A DNA stretch of 64,000 nucleotides from Albimonas marina. GTDB lineage: Bacteria; Pseudomonadota; Alphaproteobacteria; Rhodobacterales; Rhodobacteraceae. A program made the translations under genes and the position numbers. The notes beneath the pieces were generated by a model. The model did not search any database, was not told the origin of the DNA, and saw only the letters and a program-made list of their open reading frames with translations. The stretch is taken from assembly GCF_029223255.1 (NCBI RefSeq), contig NZ_JARHUC010000005.1:354340-418339 (forward strand). Reading direction: 5' to 3'. Below are positions 61,077-64,000 of this stretch, piece by piece; within the stretch, counting starts at the first letter, position 1; each line of letters begins with the position of its first letter.

Positions 61077-62491
61077 CGGGCGCCTCCGGTCAGGTGGGCG
61101 AGCGAGAGCTCGACGTTGCGGGGCGCGGGCGCGGGCATGCGCTGGATGTCGGTGACCTGGCGGCCGTGGCCCTGCATGCCCGGCACGAGGCGGCGGTCGC
61201 GTTGCACGAAGGCCCCGCGGACGAGGGTGTGGACGGGGGCGCCCACGGTCTCGGTTCCCTCGAAGGGGGTGATGCGGGAGCGGGAGTGCAGGGTCTCGGC
61301 CCGGATCGTCTCGCGCCTCGCGAGGTCGACGCAGGCGATGTCGGCATGGGCGCCGGGGGCGATGCGGCCCTTCACGGGCCACAGGCCGAAGCTGCGGGCG
61401 GGGGCGCCGGCGGACATGCGGACGTAGTCCATGATCGAATAGTCGCCCGCCGCGACCCGGGTCAGCATCAGCGGCATCTGGGTCTCGACGCCCGGGAAGC
61501 CGCAGTCGACCTCCCAGATGTCGGGGCGCTGCTTTTCCTCGGGCGTGTGCGGGGCGTGGTCGGTGGCGATCATGTCGACGACGCCGGATTTCAGAGCCGC
61601 GAGGATGCCCTCGGAGTCCTTCTTCTCGCGCACCGGGGGGTTCACGCGGATCACGCCGCCGAGGCGGGCGTAGTCCGAGGAGTCGAGGAACAGGTAGCAG
61701 GGGCAGGTCTCGCCTGTGACGTCGACGCCGCGGGCTTTCGCTTCCGCCAGGGGGCGGAGTTCGCCGCTCGACGAGATGTGCAGGACGTGGATGCGGGCGC
61801 CGGTCCACTCGGCGAGGATCGCGGCGCGGGCGACGGCCTCGATGGCGACGACTTCCGGCCTCGCGAGGATGTGGTCGAGGGGGGCGGTGCGGCCGGCGGC
61901 GGCGAGGGCGGCCTCGCGGCGGGCCATGATCGAGGCGGTCTCGGCGTGGAGCGAGACGCGCAGGCCGGTGAGGGCGGCTTTCTCGAAGCACTCCAGCATC
62001 GCGCCTGTCGAAGGGCTGGGGAGATTGCCGAAGGTGTTGCCCATGTAGAGCTTGAAGGCGTTGGCGCCGGCGTCGGCCAGCGCCTGGACGCGGTCCAGCG
62101 TCTCCTCGCCCAGCAGGGCGTAGAGGCCGAAGTCCACGCAGGACTTGGAGCCGGCGATGGTGGCCTTGTCGAAGAGCGCCTCGGGGGTGGCGGTCGGGGG
62201 GACGGTGTTGGGCATCTCGAACACCGTGGTCACGCCGCCCATGGCGGCGGCGGCGGCGCCGGTCTCCCAGTCCTCCTTGTGGGTGTAGCCGGGGTCGCGG
62301 AAGTGGACGTGGACGTCGATGGCCCCGGGCAGCAGGTGCAGGCCCGAGACGTCGACCGTCTCGGCGGCGGGCGGCATCGCCTCGGGGGCGCCGACGGCGA
62401 GGATCTCGCCGTCCTTGATCGCCACGTCGGCGCGGTCGACGGCGGTCTCGGACACGACCAGGCCGCCGCGCAGGATCAGATCTGCGGTCAT
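61073..62491 (-). CDS. Dihydroorotase/hydantoinase-like cyclic amidohydrolase
   Basis: This 472-residue amidohydrolase has the binuclear metal site: IDVHVHFRDPGYTHKEDWETG gives H61 and H63, and the carboxylated lysine is K147 in ANAFKLYMG. Later histidines lie in VSLHAETASI and IHVLHISSS, and the catalytic Asp in MIATDHAPHTPEEK. The HFRDPG form is that of dihydroorotases and allantoinases. Genes outside pyrimidine synthesis often use this scaffold for catabolic cyclic ureides. The ATG at 62491 has AAGGA 8 bases upstream. It lies between the SDR and the ABC ATPase genes, so a catabolic role is likely. Confidence 0.87.
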   Translation of the reverse strand: MTADLILRGGLVVSETAVDRADVAIKDGEILAVGAPEAMPPAAETVDVSGLHLLPGAIDVHVHFRDPGYTHKEDWETGAAAAAMGGVTTVFEMPNTVPPTATPEALFDKATIAGSKSCVDFGLYALLGEETLDRVQALADAGANAFKLYMGNTFGNLPSPSTGAMLECFEKAALTGLRVSLHAETASIMARREAALAAAGRTAPLDHILARPEVVAIEAVARAAILAEWTGARIHVLHISSSGELRPLAEAKARGVDVTGETCPCYLFLDSSDYARLGGVIRVNPPVREKKDSEGILAALKSGVVDMIATDHAPHTPEEKQRPDIWEVDCGFPGVETQMPLMLTRVAAGDYSIMDYVRMSAGAPARSFGLWPVKGRIAPGAHADIACVDLARRETIRAETLHSRSRITPFEGTETVGAPVHTLVRGAFVQRDRRLVPGMQGHGRQVTDIQRMPAPAPRNVELSLAHLTGGAR

Positions 62492-62540
62492 CTGCAGGGT
62501 TCCTTGAGGGTCATGGGGCGACGGTCGGGGGCGAGGGGCG

Positions 62541-63335
62541 TCACAGCGCCGCCCAGCCGCCGTCCACGGCGAGGTCCGCGCCGGTGATCTGGCGGGCCCG
62601 GTCGGAGGCGAGGAACAGCACCGCGTCGGCCACGTCGCGGTCGGTGGAGATCCGGCGCAGGGCGTAGTCGGAGGCGTGGAGGGCGCAGGCCTCCTCCTCC
62701 GAGATCCCATGGCGGGCGGCCACGTCGGGCACGACCTTGTCGCGGAAGCGGGGGCCGTCGACCATGCCCGGCGCCACGGTGTTCACCGCGATGCCGTGGG
62801 GGCCCAGCTCCAGCGCGAAGGACTTGGTGATCCCCCGCAGACCCCACTTGGAGGACGAATACGCCAGCCGCATCGCCCGGCCGCGCATCCCGAAGGTGCC
62901 GCCGACGTTGACGATCCGGCCGGAGCCCCGCGCGATCATGCCCGGCGCCACGGCGTGGATCATGTTGAACGGCCCGCGCATGTTGAGATGCACGATCTCG
63001 TCGAACTCGGAGGCGGTGGTCTCGACCCCCGTCTTGCCGATGGGGCCGGAGCCGCCGGCGACGTTGACCAGCACGTCGAAGGCGCCGCCCAGCGCCGTCT
63101 CGGCCTCGACCACGGCGGCCTCGACGCGGGCCGCGTCGGTGACGTCGCAGGGGACGATCTCGGCGCGCACGCCGTTCGCGCGGGCCTCCTCGGCGACGGG
63201 CGCCACGGCGGCGACGTCGCGGGCGAAGAGGGCGAGGTCCGCCCCCTCCTCCGCGAAGGCCAGCGTGATCGCGGCGCCCATGCCCTTGGCGGGGCCGGTG
63301 ATCGCGACCCGCCGGCCTGTCAGCATCAGGTCCAT
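62541..63335 (-). CDS. Short-chain dehydrogenase/reductase
   Basis: The 264-residue SDR has the NAD(P)-binding TGPAKGMGAAI (GxxxGxG variant), NVAGG, the catalytic pair in YSSSKWGLRG and the C-terminal VDGGWAAL. VAPGMVDGPRF follows the family's PG motif. It could oxidise or reduce a carbonyl formed after ring opening. Its start overlaps the stop of the interrupted binding-protein gene by one base (TGATG), so it was the second gene of the original operon. Confidence 0.88.
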   Translation of the reverse strand: MDLMLTGRRVAITGPAKGMGAAITLAFAEEGADLALFARDVAAVAPVAEEARANGVRAEIVPCDVTDAARVEAAVVEAETALGGAFDVLVNVAGGSGPIGKTGVETTASEFDEIVHLNMRGPFNMIHAVAPGMIARGSGRIVNVGGTFGMRGRAMRLAYSSSKWGLRGITKSFALELGPHGIAVNTVAPGMVDGPRFRDKVVPDVAARHGISEEEACALHASDYALRRISTDRDVADAVLFLASDRARQITGADLAVDGGWAAL

Positions 63336-63877
63336 CAGAGCAGCTTGGTGATCCGCTCGGAGACGGGCGGCAGGAAGGCGTCGGTGTAGATCTCCGAAAC
63401 CTCCGGCGTGCGCGGCAGGTCGTTGGCCTGCACCACGATCTCGATGGCCTTGGCGAAGCGCTCCGGGTCCACCGCGCCCAGGCCGTATTCGGCGAGCTCG
63501 GGGTGGTTCATCTCGTCCTGCAGGGTGGCGATCAGGCGCTCCTTCTCGATCGCCTTGTTGATCAGGGGCTCGCGCGTGGCGACGGACTCGATGGCCGCGT
63601 CCATGTCGGCCAGCGTGTCGGCGACGCCCTTGTTGATCGCCTCGACCATGCCGGAGACGAGCTCGGGCTGCTCCTCGGTCATCTTCTTCGGGACGATCAG
63701 GCCGTTGGAGTAGAGGTCCATGCCGTAGTCGCCGTAGTTGATGAAGCGGATCTCCTTGTCGGGATCCATGCCCGAGAGCTTGGCCGAGAAGCGGATGGTG
63801 TTGACGTAGCCGAACACCCCGTCGACCTGCCCGCCCTTGAGCATCTGCTCGCGCAGGTTGGGCTGGAAATTGAGGAT
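63335..63877 (-). pseudogene. SsuA/NMT1-type binding protein, 5' end cut off by an IS element
   Basis: The remaining 180 codons encode the C-terminal half of an ABC binding protein of the NMT1/THI5-like group. FQPNLREQMLKGGQVDGVFGYVN, YGMDLYSNGLIVPKK and LINKAIEKERL are typical. Intact proteins are about 310-340 residues. The frame runs without a proper start into the left end of an IS3-family element at about 63878. The cognate permease and ATPase genes lie downstream, so the importer has probably lost its binding protein. Polar effects on the SDR, amidohydrolase and ring-opening hydrolase are possible. Confidence 0.85.
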
Positions 63878-64000
63878 TGAACCGCTCCGGGTCTGCCGGA
63901 GGCTCCCACTCCTGAGTAGGATGGAGCCCCATGAGCAAGACGACGAACAAGTTCTCCCCTGAGGTCCGCGATCGCGCGGTTCGCTTGGTGCTGGACAGCG
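63878..64000 (+). mobile_element. Left end of IS3-family insertion sequence
   Basis: The terminal inverted repeat begins TGAACCGCTCCGGG at 63878 and shows the imperfect CCGG-rich symmetry of IS51-group ends. The transposase gene starts 53 bp inside. The right end and any target duplication lie beyond the window. Confidence 0.8.
63931..64000 (+). CDS. IS3-family transposase OrfA, 5' fragment
   Basis: The first 23 residues, MSKTTNKFSPEVRDRAVRLV and three more, match the start of the IS3-type OrfA helix-turn-helix protein, which binds the element's ends. GGATGGAG lies a few bases upstream of the ATG. The gene continues past the right edge; OrfB would follow by frameshift. Confidence 0.82.
   Translation, partial: MSKTTNKFSPEVRDRAVRLVLDS

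Noticed and set aside
1..64000. CRISPR arrays, tRNA and rRNA genes, riboswitches
   Set aside because: No regularly spaced direct repeats and no recognisable tRNA, rRNA or riboswitch core were found by eye. A covariance-model scan would settle this.

Overview
The window is a stretch of very GC-rich chromosome from an alphaproteobacterium. Most likely it is a member of the Rhodobacterales: a TRAP transporter, an hmuRSTUV heme operon, mgd/mgs/gmaS methylamine genes and an IS3-type element typical of that order occur together. A very high-GC genus such as Albimonas or a relative is only a guess. Genes are packed in long operons with ATGA, GTGA or TGATG stop/start overlaps. No tRNA, rRNA or CRISPR array was seen.

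Layout. (1) 1-5052: a TRAP transporter (dctPQM; dctM runs off the left edge) and an acyl-CoA ligase on the minus strand, with a divergent small monooxygenase-fold protein. Two palindromic operators sit inside promoter-like sequences. (2) 5053-10474: a long GC-rich gene-free stretch, a small membrane protein, two sulfotransferase-like genes, and a divergent GlfT2-like galactofuranosyltransferase; probably surface glycan work. (3) 10731-21336: a LacI-family regulator with its own operator heads an operon. It encodes a polyamine-type ABC importer, a nucleoside hydrolase, adenine deaminase, a phosphoribosyltransferase and a ribokinase, with an M20 amidohydrolase on the other strand. Together these would import purine nucleosides or bases, split and deaminate them, and return base and ribose to metabolism. 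(4) 21491-29094: hmuR-S-T-U-V heme uptake on the minus strand and, divergently, an RTX-repeat protein whose N-terminal half looks like the hemophore HasA. (5) 29141-39320: a divergon of four 'sarcosine oxidase' genes, an XRE-cupin regulator, three 'glutamate synthase-like' genes and a type III glutamine synthetase homologue. As a set this is the N-methylglutamate pathway (mgdABCD, mgsABC, gmaS) for methylamine. A near-identical 21-bp site lies at the same distance before both structural promoters.

(6) 39450-63877: a long inverted repeat, an IclR/nitronate monooxygenase pair, then a 21-kb catabolic island. It holds two paralogous LLM flavin monooxygenases, hydantoinase/oxoprolinase HyuA and HyuB, a dipeptide-type ABC importer, a class III aminotransferase, a LysR regulator and a DMSO-reductase-family molybdoenzyme. 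On the opposite strand are a cyanuric acid hydrolase/barbiturase-family ring-opening enzyme, an SsuBC-type ABC importer, a dihydroorotase-like cyclic amidase and an SDR. I infer degradation of a cyclic amide, imide or pyrimidine-like N-heterocycle. (7) 63878-64000: the left end of an IS3-family element, which has cut off the 5' part of that second importer's substrate-binding protein gene.

The most interesting items are the HasA-RTX fusion beside the heme operon, the paired regulator sites in the N-methylglutamate divergon, the N-heterocycle island, and the hairpin array inside the purine operon.
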